Below, one piece after another: positions 1-9,842 of a stretch of DNA of 64,000 nt. The translations under genes were made by a program, and so were the position numbers. The stretch is from Lycocorax pyrrhopterus obiensis (lineage: Eukaryota > Chordata > Aves > Passeriformes > Paradisaeidae), in the NCBI GenBank assembly GCA_014706295.1, contig JACSVZ010000014.1, positions 72,949,697-73,013,696 on the forward strand, given 5' to 3'. How positions within the stretch are numbered: position 1 is the stretch's first letter; each line of letters opens with the position of its first letter. A model generated the notes under the pieces. That model searched no databases. It worked only from the letters and a program-made list of their open reading frames with translations, and was not told the origin of the DNA.

Positions 1-2633
1 TTGACATTATTTTCCTGGCCATTTTTATAGCAGTGGGTTGTTTTCCCAGTTATTTTCCTACAGCAAGTCCTATTCCAAACAATAAGCACAGAGAAGCATT
101 TTGGAGTGAAAATCACTGCAGCAAGCTTCAGGACATGGAGCTTTAGGGTGAACCCACCACTGCACTGCTGACTGGGGAAAAGTCTGAGGAGATGTTTTCA
201 GGCTCATGTGAGTAACAGTGAAAAATTGTGTGATGCCACCATTGGGACACATTACCAGAGGTTTATGTATCCAAAAATACTTCTTTTTTTTTTAAGCTTT
301 CCCAAAGGCATGTAGGTTCATGCCAATGGTAATGTCAGATGACAAAGGTGTCAGTGTCAAATACCAACACTGAAAATCCATTTACAGTGTAGATGAACCT
401 TTATTCACACACTCAACTTCACTATTCAGCTGTTCCTAACTAGAAGGAAAGCTATGTGTACATGCTTCTTTTTACTCTTGTCAAGTTCATCAGCCCCTTC
501 AGCTTTAAAATGACAAAAGATGGCTTTTGTTCTTATTCCAGGCCCTTACTAAAATCGCAGCCTACCTCTACTTCCTCACTGACTCTGTCTTATTAAAGTG
601 TTCGCCACGCTGCCTCAAGAATGAAGTGGCAGAAATGTACAGAGCAATGAATCAGATGTAAACAAAGGTATCTGCAGCCTGAAGGCTGCTTTATGATGTT
701 CTTGGGCTGTCTATTATGAAGCATATTACCTGGTGAAAGAAACAGATGACCCCTCTATCTAAAAGACAATTTGGAAGCAGAGACAGGGAGTTTAATCATG
801 ATTTCTGCAGGCTCTTAGTATGTGCACAGTGATCCTCTGAGTCAGTGGATAAACTGATTTTTAATATATTTTTAGATGGTATGAGGTGGAAAAAAATACT
901 TCGGAGAATTTCATGTATAGAATATTTAAATTTTCTGGCCTAAATTACTACAGTCTACTGTCAAATGTTACTGGCATGACCTAAGACTGACATTCTTGGC
1001 TTTCTCAGTCATGTATTGAGCATTTATTAATTAAGGACAAGGTGTTAGTGGAAACGATTAGCTCCAAACTCCTTACTGAGTGTTTTCCAAGCAATAGATA
1101 ATTTTTTTAGCATTTTATCAGAGAAGGATGTCTCAGCAACATGCATTATTGTTGTGGCCATCGTGTCAACGGGACTGCTCTCATGAGAGGGGTTGAGAAG
1201 AGATCATGTCAGGCCTAAGCTAGAGTCTAATTGAAGTCCAGATCTAACCTTTTTCTAGGCAAGACCTAATGCATACTCTTAAGTCAAACTGTTAGGGGAA
1301 AAAAATTGATATTTTATGAAGATTTGCTCTCTTAACTCAGACACCCATGATGTCACACTAGCACAGGTAATTGCATGGCTTTCCTCATTTAAAAAACGTG
1401 ACTCTGCTTTAGGTTTTTTAAAAATACCTGAAATTAAATAGTACTGCACCACGATTTACCTTAGTGCTGCAAGCAGATTGAAACAGGACTCAAAACATGC
1501 CAGTATCTCAAACATAACATAATAGCAAACAAAAAAAACACTGTCTTTAAAGGGGAAACTCATATTCTCACATACAGGAAAAGTCCTAAAGGAGTTTTAG
1601 CTGGGATTTTTTTGTCTTGTTTTGGTTTTGAACTGTCAGAAGCTCTTTCACAGGACCTCTCATAAGAGGCTACTGATAAGAACCCTGTGGGCACGAGGGG
1701 AAGGGCACAGCAGGGCCACGGGTCAGGGATGGAGATGCACGAGCATCCGCAGGCACAAGTGATAAGATTGACAGGGTCAGCTCCCCTGGTGCTACAAGAG
1801 TCAGGCAGAAGATAAAATACAGTGATTTACCTTAGTTAAAATTACTGGTGCCTGCAGAAGAGCTCGGAAGGCCCAAGTGCATGAGCAGTGAAAGGTGTGG
1901 TGGGAGGCGTGACCTGAGCTGCTCACAGACCTCACCACAAAGTTCAAAGATAGAGGAGGTCAAGCCCCTCCAGAGCTTCCTTTGCCACAGGAAATACATC
2001 CACAGCACCAGCCCTTCCCTTTCTCCTGAGCTCTTAAAAGGTACCAGACCCTACAGGTGAGCACTGGCATGCATGTGGTAAAAGAAGTTGAATTTTGGCT
2101 GTCAATTCATGGTACACTTGGGTTATCCCAGGCACCTCTGACTTGAATCTCACCCAGCAATAGGAGGTATTTATATCTTCCTTCTCTCAGTCTAAATAAC
2201 TTGCTGGTTTGGGCCAGTCATTTTCCCTGTTCTTGGCTCCAGCCCTCCCATTAGTGAGTAGTATAATGTTCAGGAAAAGAAATCCAGCTGGTGCAGCAAG
2301 GACTCTGCACAAATTAAATGGGAAGCTTGCAACATGCCTGTTTTTCATCTAAACAGCATGTGCATTTAAGTCAGGGTTACAAAAGCTCCAGTGTCTTCAA
2401 GATTTCATTTATAGGCATGTCTCTCAAAAGACAGTGAAAAAAAATTTAAGTTATCTACATCTATATTATGTCAAAGTAGCCTAAGGAAATACAAGCTTAA
2501 AACTATCACCTTCTCTTCAGGATCAGCCATACTCTACAGTAGAGGTCAAGCCTCCTGCATTTAGGAAAGTTCTTTAGCCCAAAAAAGCCGCAAAAGTCAT
2601 TCTTTGGGTCTTCAAATTGTTTATGGTCATGAA
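1..2633. other. Unique non-coding sequence
   Basis: I recognise no gene, RNA gene or repeat family here. Small open frames such as 70-252 (minus) and 1848-2060 (plus) are 60-70 codons, have no recognisable domain and are of a length expected by chance. Only short homopolymer runs are visible, for example a T run near 284. Ancient diverged repeats could be missed by eye. Confidence 0.6.
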
Positions 2634-2900
2634 AGAATCACAGAATCACAGACAGTCTTGGGTTGGAAGGGACCTTAAAGCCCATCCAGTGCCACCCCTG
2701 CCATGGGCAGGGACACCTTCCACTGTCCCAGGCTGCTCCAAGCCCCAATGTCCAGCCTGGCCTTGGGCACTGCCAGGGATCCAGGGGCAGCCACAGCTGC
2801 TCTGGGCACCCTGTGCCAGGGCCTGCCCACCCTCCCAGGGAACAATTCCTTCCCAATATCCCATCCATCCCTGCCTCCTGGCAGTTTAAACTTGTCCTAA
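2634..2900 (-). mobile_element. CR1 LINE, 3' fragment (5'-truncated)
   Basis: The left edge carries the CR1 terminal repeat in reverse complement (AATCACAGAATCACAG), followed by the tail block GGTTGGAAGGGACCTTAAAG and then CR1 3' sequence. The element therefore lies on the minus strand, with its 3' end at the left. The right edge breaks off near GGCAGTTTAAA, which marks the 5' truncation. About 140 bp of its body is almost base-for-base the same as the copies at 8007 and 56480, so it belongs to the same young subfamily. It carries no intact ORF. The open frames crossing it on both strands are by-products of its GC-rich sequence. Confidence 0.93.
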
Positions 2901-5589
2901 CCCAAATAAAGGTGACCATTTTGCCCATGTTAACCAACTTTGCTCAAAAAAGTTCCTTCATGTGGGCCAAAGCATGCAGGAAATATTTCATCTGTGAGGT
3001 GGTTCTTAATATTTTGTGCAATATGTAATACCCAAGTGGTAATTTCTAAAAATTATTCCCTGAACAGGAACTTCATTTCATCTTTTATCAAGGTTTTAAA
3101 TTATCTATAAATGCAGCTTCTTGAGGGTTTTGGTTTTTTTCATTCTTTCTTTGTCTTCTTTTTCCTTCTTAGCATAATAATGCTTGACAAGAAATCTAGA
3201 GACAAAACTAAAATTACATTATATCATCTTTATCTTCATTTTGCATTGTACTGGGACAGAGAAGAGCACTACAAAGTGTCTTGAAATCAGCTTTTAGAAA
3301 GTTAAAAATAAAGGATCATGATGGAACTGGAAGACTCCCACAGAAATTTTACAGGAAGTAGTGCCAGTCACACAGACATTGTGTGCTTGGAAAATCCCTC
3401 CTCAACAGAAGGTACTGTACAATTTCTTGTCACTAAAATGCAGTAGAGAAATGAACAGGTGAACTACCAGGACAGCTGTTGCCGATGTGCAGGAGGCCAG
3501 CTTTGATTCCACCTGTTTCAGCAGATTAATTGCTTTCTGCGATACTTCCTTGATTTTGGAGTTGCACGATGGATCGTGGAGGTTCATTCCAGTGCCACAA
3601 TCCAAAATCCAGACTGTGCTCTGTGCCAGTCCCAGTGGGTGATGCCCTTGTTTGTAGACGGCCACCATTAGTCAAGATAAACAAATTAAATTTCTTTCTC
3701 ATTCACAGTCACCCTCCACAACACCCCTTTTCTTCACCATTTTACCTGATCCTGAGCAGAAACTGTTTTGAACACACAAATATTGAGTCCTTTTCAAGCC
3801 AGTAGGAAGCTCACACCACCACCTTATTCCTAAAGTGATAAATCCTGAACGGAGAGGAGGAGAGGCATTTTCATGGAAAGAATCAGGCTTTCACCCAAAA
3901 CGTGTGATATTTTTTAGAAGGTATGCATCATTTGGAATCTTTTGTGACGTTCCTTCCTCCCTTCCAGCTGCCACTGGAATTCCCATCAGCTCACTGTCCT
4001 TGGTGGTAGATAGGCCTGCTGCGGGTTAATTCAGTGATCAGTGAGTTCACACAGGAGGAATTTTGTTCTGATTCAGTCAGCATGAAAACACTTTGTGGCA
4101 CAAGCATTGCTGCCACTGAGAGTGGGAATTTTATTTTCCCTTAATTCTCTGCTGGTGAATTTTCTTTCTGGGCAACAGAAGAATAAATGGGAGAGTGGCG
4201 TGATTGGAACAAAGCAACTAAAAATGAGCAAAAATGTGCAGCACTGATCTGACTCTTCTACTATAAGGGATAAGGATTTTATATTGCATATGTTGTATAG
4301 TTTTATTCATATTTATGCATATAAATAGGCTCAGCTTGGCCGCAGAGCTTTCCACTGGTTCCCTTAAACCTTCATGGCATGACAGGCATTACCTCCACAG
4401 GTGTCAGCCATGCCCTGATGTTTCCAACAGGCTTCTAGACAAACGCCAGCTAATTTAATCCACAGAGAATTCTTAATTTCTCACAGGTCTGAATGGTCAC
4501 TGGAAGGGGAGATGCCTCATTTCAGGTCTCAGTGCGACTCCTGGGCTCCTCAGCACCAATGTATTTCCCAGTTCTGGGAACATCTAACACGTGTTCATGT
4601 GACAAGAAGTTACCTTGGCAACTTGCTCCTGTTTCCCAACACCATCCCTCCCAGAGCCCTGGGATTCTGGGAAGAGCTGCTGATGGGAAAGGCTCACTGC
4701 GCAAGGGAGGCTGTCAAGAAAGGAGGTGGAAGAAGTGGGAAAGTTTGAGGTAGATGAGCTAATCACCAGGCAGAGGCAGAAAATATTCCAGGGTAAATAT
4801 CAGATCCTTTGTTCCAAAGAAAACTTCTTGTTCAGAGTTAGACAGTCTTTCCCAACATCAGATAAGATCTTGGCAGGAAGAAGCGCCAAGCACCTAAAAG
4901 ACATTAATTCTGCGCAGTTTAGAGATTCAGTATTTGTGCAGAGCAAGACTGAAGATGTTTGCAAAAAAAAAAATTCTCCCCCCACAAAAGAAAATTCCCC
5001 AATACTCCAAAGTCACACTGACTTTCAAAAAAAAGAAAAAAAATAAATAAAAATAAGGTCCACATCTATTTAGGAAGAGCACAAAATACACAGATTTTCT
5101 ATTTATCCTATTTATTTAAGAAGTTGTAGGACAGAGAAGAAGAATCAGTACTTTTCCTTCTTACAGGGAGCACTGATACTAGTTGGAGTAATTGTTCTCA
5201 TTAGAGACTCACTCATTAAGCAGAATAGAGGAAAGCAGTGTGTGTCATCTTTCCCATTCCCAGCTGTTAGTGTGTAAAGAGACCCAGACCCGGAGGAGGG
5301 AGAACCGGAAATGTTAACTGCTGCACTGACATTCATAGCCGTGTCATTTCTGCAGGATATAGGAAATCATAATTTATTTTTACTCTGGGCTTATCACAGA
5401 AAATTGATTCTTTCCTCAGTTTATCCAGAATGAGATACAGACAAAGGCGCACATTCGCTAAGAAAATAAAGAAATAAATTACCGTGCTTTTTGTTTCATT
5501 TTTGGAGGGAACTAAAACAAGGATTTCCCTGTTGCAGGCAGGGGTGTCATGTGCAATAATCTGGCCACTGTAAAGCCATATCTGGTCCT
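2901..5589. other. Unique non-coding sequence
   Basis: No gene or repeat family is recognised. An 88-codon open frame on the minus strand (3402-3668) matches nothing I know and has an in-frame stop two codons before its ATG. A short A-rich run lies near 5026-5056. The sequence becomes GC-richer towards the right end. Confidence 0.55.
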
Positions 5590-5870
5590 AATTCCCAGCG
5601 CAGCACCAGATGTTCCCAAGGCGTGTTCCCTCGCGAGGCCGCTCGCTGGAGAACAATAATGCGGGGATTCCAGCTCCCATGTTTTGGCACCTCATCACGG
5701 CTGTTAGGGGATGGGGAGAGGGATTTCGGAGCTGTTACCCTGCCAGGGAGGCTGTGCTGGCCAAGGCGGGGGATTCACGGGAGGGTTGGGGTGGTGGCTG
5801 CAGGCTCAGCCCTCGGCGGAGCCCAGGGTCAGCGCGTCCCTGTCCCAGGGCACCCCGGGAAGGGCCTGGC
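5590..5870. other. CpG-dense, GC-rich stretch (CpG-island-like)
   Basis: I count about 16 CpG dinucleotides in roughly 270 bp, including a tight cluster around 5618-5650 with CTCGCGAGG and GCCGCTCGC. GC content is near 60 percent by eye, while the neighbouring DNA is AT-leaning and CpG-poor. No TATA box, splice donor or convincing first exon is visible. It could be an orphan CpG island, a distal regulatory element, or the remains of a GC-rich transposon. The 351-codon frame starting at 5623 is not taken as a gene, because its 3' part is CR1 ORF2 sequence. Confidence 0.5.
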
Positions 5871-6357
5871 ATCTCTCCACCACTCTCACACAGGTCAGGT
5901 TGTGGGGGACTCCTGCCTGCAGCCAAGCCCCGCTAATTTGGAGGGGCTGGACTCTCAGTGGGGCCGAGGGTGTGAGGGTTACAAGGGCTGCACTGTGCTG
6001 GGGATGATCCCCACCCCACACGGCCCCTGGCTGTTGTCACCGTGGCTCCTCTCCCTGCCATGCCCAACAGGCCAAGAGGGCACAGCCCCCAGGACAGCTC
6101 CAGGCTGGCTGCAGGCCAGAGGGTGTCCAGGCCTTGCTGCTGGCCAGGTCAGTGTGTCCCATGTCATGCCAGGGGTGCCTCCCTCCTCCCCAGTCACAAG
6201 TGCCCTCCCTTCCTTCATTCCCGGCCTCAGGGATCACCCCATCTTCCAGCACCCAGTCTGCATTTGGGGCTCCTCTCCCACAGAAATGACAGTGAAGGGG
6301 CTTTTTCTGCCAAGAAAACAGTGGTTTTTGGACATTGGGATGGTTTTTTGGACATTG
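5871..6357. other. GC-rich sequence of unknown origin with a small tandem duplication at its end
   Basis: This stretch continues the GC-rich DNA from the left but has fewer CpGs, and I recognise no repeat family. At its right end a unit of about 19 bp, ending GGACATTG, occurs twice back to back (6322-6340 and 6341-6360), right at the start of the recognisable CR1. The duplication may have arisen at the CR1 5' junction. Confidence 0.45.
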
Positions 6358-6800
6358 AGGAGGGCAACAAGGCTGGTGAAGGGCTTGGAACACAAGCCCT
6401 ATGAGGAACGTCTGAGGGAGCTGGGGTTGTTTAGCCTGGAGAAAAGAAGACTCAGGGGTGACCTTATCACTCTCTACAACTACCTGAAAGGTGGTTGTAG
6501 TCAGGTGGGGGTTGGTCTCTTTTTCCAGGCAACAACTGACAGAACAAGAGGACACAGGCTTAAGCTGCGCCAAGGAAAATATAGGTTGGATATTAGGAAA
6601 ACGTTTTTTACAGAAAGTGATAAAATATTGGAATGGTCTACCCAGGGAGATGGTGGAATCAGCCCTGGATGTGTTTAAAAAGAGATTGGATGTGGCTCAG
6701 TGCCATGGTTTAGTTTAGTTGAGGTGTTAGGGCAGGGGTTGGACTCGATGATCTTGAAGGTCTCTTCCAACCTGGTGATTCTGTGATTCTGTGATTCTGT
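6358..6800 (+). mobile_element. CR1 LINE, 3' fragment with ORF2 C-terminal remnant
   Basis: This plus-strand CR1 ends in the terminal repeat (ATTCTGTG units) at 6777-6800, preceded by GGTTGGACTCGATGATCTTG. Upstream it still encodes the ORF2 C-terminal region. Recognisable peptides include [20 protein letters not shown] and LYNYLKGG in one frame, then [12 protein letters not shown] and FKKRLDVA in another. The switch happens near 6617-6635, where the copy is about 2 nt shorter than the CR1 pattern I remember, so the frame is broken. All of the endonuclease and reverse transcriptase domains are missing. This is a dead, 5'-truncated copy. Confidence 0.95.
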
Positions 6801-6992
6801 CATGCCAAGCCCCTGAAGAGGAGTGCAGGTAAGACATCTTCTGTTGCTTTTGTTGCCCATACCCCTGTGTGGTGCATTGTGAATTAGGATGGGCACTCCT
6901 GAGCATATTTTTCCCTATAAGGGCAGCATAGTGATTCCCACCAAACAAGCTGTAGCTTTCTGATGTCTTCCCCTGCAACTCCTGGGGTGTAT

Positions 6993-7040
6993 GGTTTGGT
7001 TTGATGACCTTAAATGTCTTTTCCAGCCTTAGTTCTATGA
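6993..7040 (+). mobile_element. CR1 LINE, very short 3' tail fragment
   Basis: GGTTTGGTTTGATGACCTTA, then TGTCTTTTCCAGCCT and TTCTATGA, follow the plus-strand CR1 3' UTR order (GGTTGGACT-like block, AAGGTCTTTTCCAACC-like block, terminal ATTCTATGA). It is more diverged than the copy 190 bp upstream, so it is probably a separate, older insertion. Confidence 0.7.
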
Positions 7041-7813
7041 AGGTAGAATGCTGCTCTTTAGTCTACACAATATATTTAAGTTCCTAAACTGCTTCAGGAA
7101 AACAAATTATTTTCAAAACTTATGTAAAACTGTGATGTGAGTAAAGGCAGAATTGGACAAAAAAATTAATAACTTCTCATCATATTTTACACCGGAAGGA
7201 ACTCAACTGTTGGTGAGTTATTCACACTATGAAGTCTCTGGGATAAAAACATAGCAATGCTGAAATGCATATGACTCATTTTTTTCAGAGATAGAAGCAA
7301 TTTATAAATATCTTTGGAAATCTGAATTGCAGGGCTGTAAAGTACAGGAAGAAAGTTGCAAAAATGGGCAATTACACTCAACGTTGATACATGCCATGAA
7401 GATATGTACCCTGTGCACAAATACTTTTCATTTTGAAAGATCTTGGTTGTGACATAAAGTCTCAGGCATGAAAAGTGGGGGACCCACCTGAGGTTTAGCA
7501 GTTCTACAAGAAATCAGGTTTGCTCTGCCTTGTCTCCAGAATGAAATGAACTTGTTTGCCCAGCAGAATTTCTGGGTGAAATAGAGGTGCTTGCAGCACA
7601 TGCAGTCACAAGGGTTTTTTTATCCCAACAGGATGGACGTAGCTAACCTCTGCCTTGAGGCAGAGGCATTTCTACAGTGATGTTGCTGTTCAAAACCATG
7701 AAAGCATGGACAGTTTCCCTAAAATTTGTCAGCCTCTGACCAAAGTCTTTATAGGTTCTAGAAAGAGGGTAAGTGTGCTAATTGTCATCTCTCATTAAAG
7801 CTAAGTGCTAAAA
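7041..7813. other. Unique non-coding sequence
   Basis: Nothing recognisable. The only open frame (7187-7420, minus) is 77 codons and featureless. Confidence 0.55.
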
Positions 7814-7848
7814 CTTCTCTCTCTCCCTCTTTTTTTTTTTTTTTTTTC
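7814..7848 (+). repeat. Pyrimidine tract: CT repeat followed by about 18 T
   Basis: A short TCTCTCTC-type repeat runs into a long uninterrupted T run and then CTAATAGGAAACC. The layout resembles a 3' splice site with a strong polypyrimidine tract, an AG at 7854-7855 and an open frame downstream. It can equally be a simple repeat. Confidence 0.8.
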
Positions 7849-8006
7849 TAATAGGAAACCTTGAAGTCCCACCTGAGTCAGGCTGGATTTTACTAAGGAC
7901 AGTAAAAGCAGTAGAACACCATCCTACTGAGCAGTTACAGAAAACATTATCAAGGACCAAGAAAATAATACCTGAAAGAGCTATTAATGAAAACCTAATG
8001 GAATTG

Positions 8007-8577
8007 AAGAATCATGGAACAGGGTGGACTGGAAGGGACTTTAAACACAACTCATTCAAACCCTCCTGCCATAGGAAGGGACACCTCCCACCGTCCCAGG
8101 CTGCTCCAAGCCCCAATGTCCAGCCTGGCCTTGGACACTGCCAGGGATCCAGGGGCAGCCACAGCTGCTCTGGGCACCCTGTGCCAGGGCCTGCCCACCC
8201 TCCCAGGGAACAATTCCTTCCCAATATCCCATCCATCCCTGCCCTCTGGCACTGGGAAGCCATTCCCTGTGTCCTGTCCCTCCAGCCCTTGGCAATTGTC
8301 TCTCTCCATCTTTCCTGCAGCTCCTTCAGGCCCTGCAAGACCACAGTGAGGTCACCCCAGAGCTTCTCCTCTCCAGGCTGAACAACCCCAGCTCTCCCAG
8401 CCTTTCCTCCCAGCAGAGCTGCTCCATCCCTCTGACCATCCTGGTGCCTCCCCTGGCCTGGCTCCAGCAGCTCCAGGCCCTCCCTGTGCTGGGACAGGGC
8501 TGGGGCAGCTCTGCAGGTGGGGTCTCAGCTGAGGGGGCAGAGGGGCAGAATCCCCCCTGCCCTGCTGCCCACGCTGG
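8007..8577 (-). mobile_element. CR1 LINE, longest 3' fragment in the window
   Basis: The 3' tail is at the left (GAATCATGGAAC, then GGACTGGAAGGGACTTTAAA), so the element is on the minus strand. It passes through the same body as the copy at 2634 and continues into ORF2 C-terminal sequence. On the minus strand, peptides such as GLFSLERRS and [12 protein letters not shown] are still readable with interruptions. It ends near the GC-rich CTGCTGCCCACGCTGGGG. Its right end runs straight into a minisatellite. About 140 bp differs from the 2634 copy at only one or two bases, which points to a recent family. Confidence 0.93.
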
Positions 8578-8690
8578 GGCCCAGCCCAGCACAGGGGTTT
8601 GGGGTCCCAGCCCAGCACAGGGGGTTTGGGGTCCCAGCACAGGGGGGTTCAGGGTCCCACCACAGGGGGGTTTGGGGTCCCAGCACACAC
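8578..8690 (+). repeat. GC-rich minisatellite, 4-5 units of about 22-28 bp
   Basis: The unit is built from CCCAGCACAGGGG and GTTTGGGGTC and is repeated with length variation in the G run (four to six G) and in a CCCAG duplication. It lies directly at the 5'-truncation edge of the preceding CR1. It is G-rich on the plus strand. A repeated PSTGVWGPS-like peptide in one frame is a by-product. Confidence 0.85.
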
Positions 8691-9667
8691 TGCCAGCTTA
8701 TTTGTAGAGGTTTTTTTCAGCATAAAGATTTTCAAACCCTTCTGTCTGTCTCTAGATCTGTACCCTCATTAGGCTGACATTGGAGAGGTTCCCCTTGAGA
8801 TCACTCAGAATTTCACTTCAAGTCCTGGCCATGCTCACACAGATACAATAATGCGTCAGTAACTGTGTGAATTGAGCAACAAAAATCTTCTGCAGAAGCT
8901 GAAATTCACACCAAATGCTCTGACATACGAGATTGTTCATATAAATAATTTCTCATAACATAAAAACTGTTATTCCATGTCTCTGATAGCTAATGGATTA
9001 AGTTCTTGTTTTCCCTTTCGGATCAGTTACTGGGGAGGAAATAAGAAGGAAAAAAAACCCCTCAAGCAAAAGCAGTTTCATTATGAAAAGAAATAAAGGA
9101 AAGCAGAGTGTGTCAACAACAGATACATGGGTGTGCCTGTAGGAATCACAACCTCTAATGCAGGACTTAAACTGACTCTGGTGCCTTCTCAGCATCCGAA
9201 AACCCCATCCTTTATGACCGGCTGGGCACACACAGGCACAAGCCTTGGGTGCTTCTGCTGCTACAAACTTCTTTGAGAAAGTGGCTCTGGTTTCCTTGTC
9301 TTCTGCTGCTCCATCCCTCTTCCTCCCACCCTTTTGCAGTCCCATGGATGAGCTGCCTCGAATTGCTCCTATCCCATGCAGGATGTCACACGGGTGTGCC
9401 AAAGACCTCCAGGCCTCCTCCTTGGGTGTGGGATGGAATTTATAACACGAACCTGTTCATGCAGTGGGTTTCCTGGCCTTGCTGGGCACTGCAGCCCAGT
9501 CTCTGCAGCTCCTTCAGCTTTTATAGCTGTTGTCTGCTCTCTCCTCGTTGTTTTTTCCCCCCCTAATCAACAGTGTGGAGTGAACAACTCCTGCCCTGCG
9601 AGCTCCTGTGCTCTGTCACGGCACTCAGGCAGCTCCTTGTCAGCAGAGTGCCACAGAGCCCTGCAGG
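8691..9667. other. Unique non-coding sequence
   Basis: No gene or repeat is recognised. A 134-codon minus-strand frame (8998-9402) has no domain I recognise, and its composition looks like chance. Confidence 0.5.
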
Positions 9668-9842
9668 CATTAACTTATTAATCCTCACACCCCCCCGATG
9701 ACATGGGCAGCTATTATTATCCCCCTTTTTCGGGGCCGTGGGGGAGAGAGGAAACACTCTGAGATTAAACATCTCAACCCAAGGTCACACGGGAAGCACG
9801 GCCAGGCTAGTCTCTTGTTCTCTGGTGTCCAGGTCCTCCTGG
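9668..9842 (-). mobile_element. MIR-like CORE-SINE remnant
   Basis: The plus strand reads, in order and at fitting spacing, like the reverse complement of the mammalian-wide interspersed repeat (MIR) consensus as I remember it. TTAATCCTCACA is at 9678-9689, CTATTATTATCCCC from 9711, GAGGAAAC at 9748-9755 followed by CTGAG, a TTAA-anchored block at 9764-9777, and CCCAAGGTCACAC at 9778-9790. The sequence then degrades, with a possible trace of CCAGGTC near 9829-9835. The element is therefore on the minus strand. MIR-type CORE-SINEs are ancient and sparse in birds, so survival of several blocks is notable. An unrelated match is unlikely because four blocks are collinear. Confidence 0.72.

Noticed and set aside
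2646..2937. Several overlapping 60-120-codon frames on both strands over the CR1 copies (also at 8012-8381, 12137-12637, 54674-55225, 56431-56933)
   Set aside because: All are shadows of GC-rich CR1 sequence.
3402..3668. 88-codon minus frame with protein-like composition
   Set aside because: An in-frame stop lies just upstream, there is no good acceptor site, and I could not assign the peptide to any family. Left as unexplained.
5623..6678. 351-codon plus-strand frame, the longest frame in the window outside the N run
   Set aside because: Its last third is CR1 ORF2 C-terminal sequence and the first part is GC-rich DNA with few stops and no domain. No upstream promoter or splice evidence.
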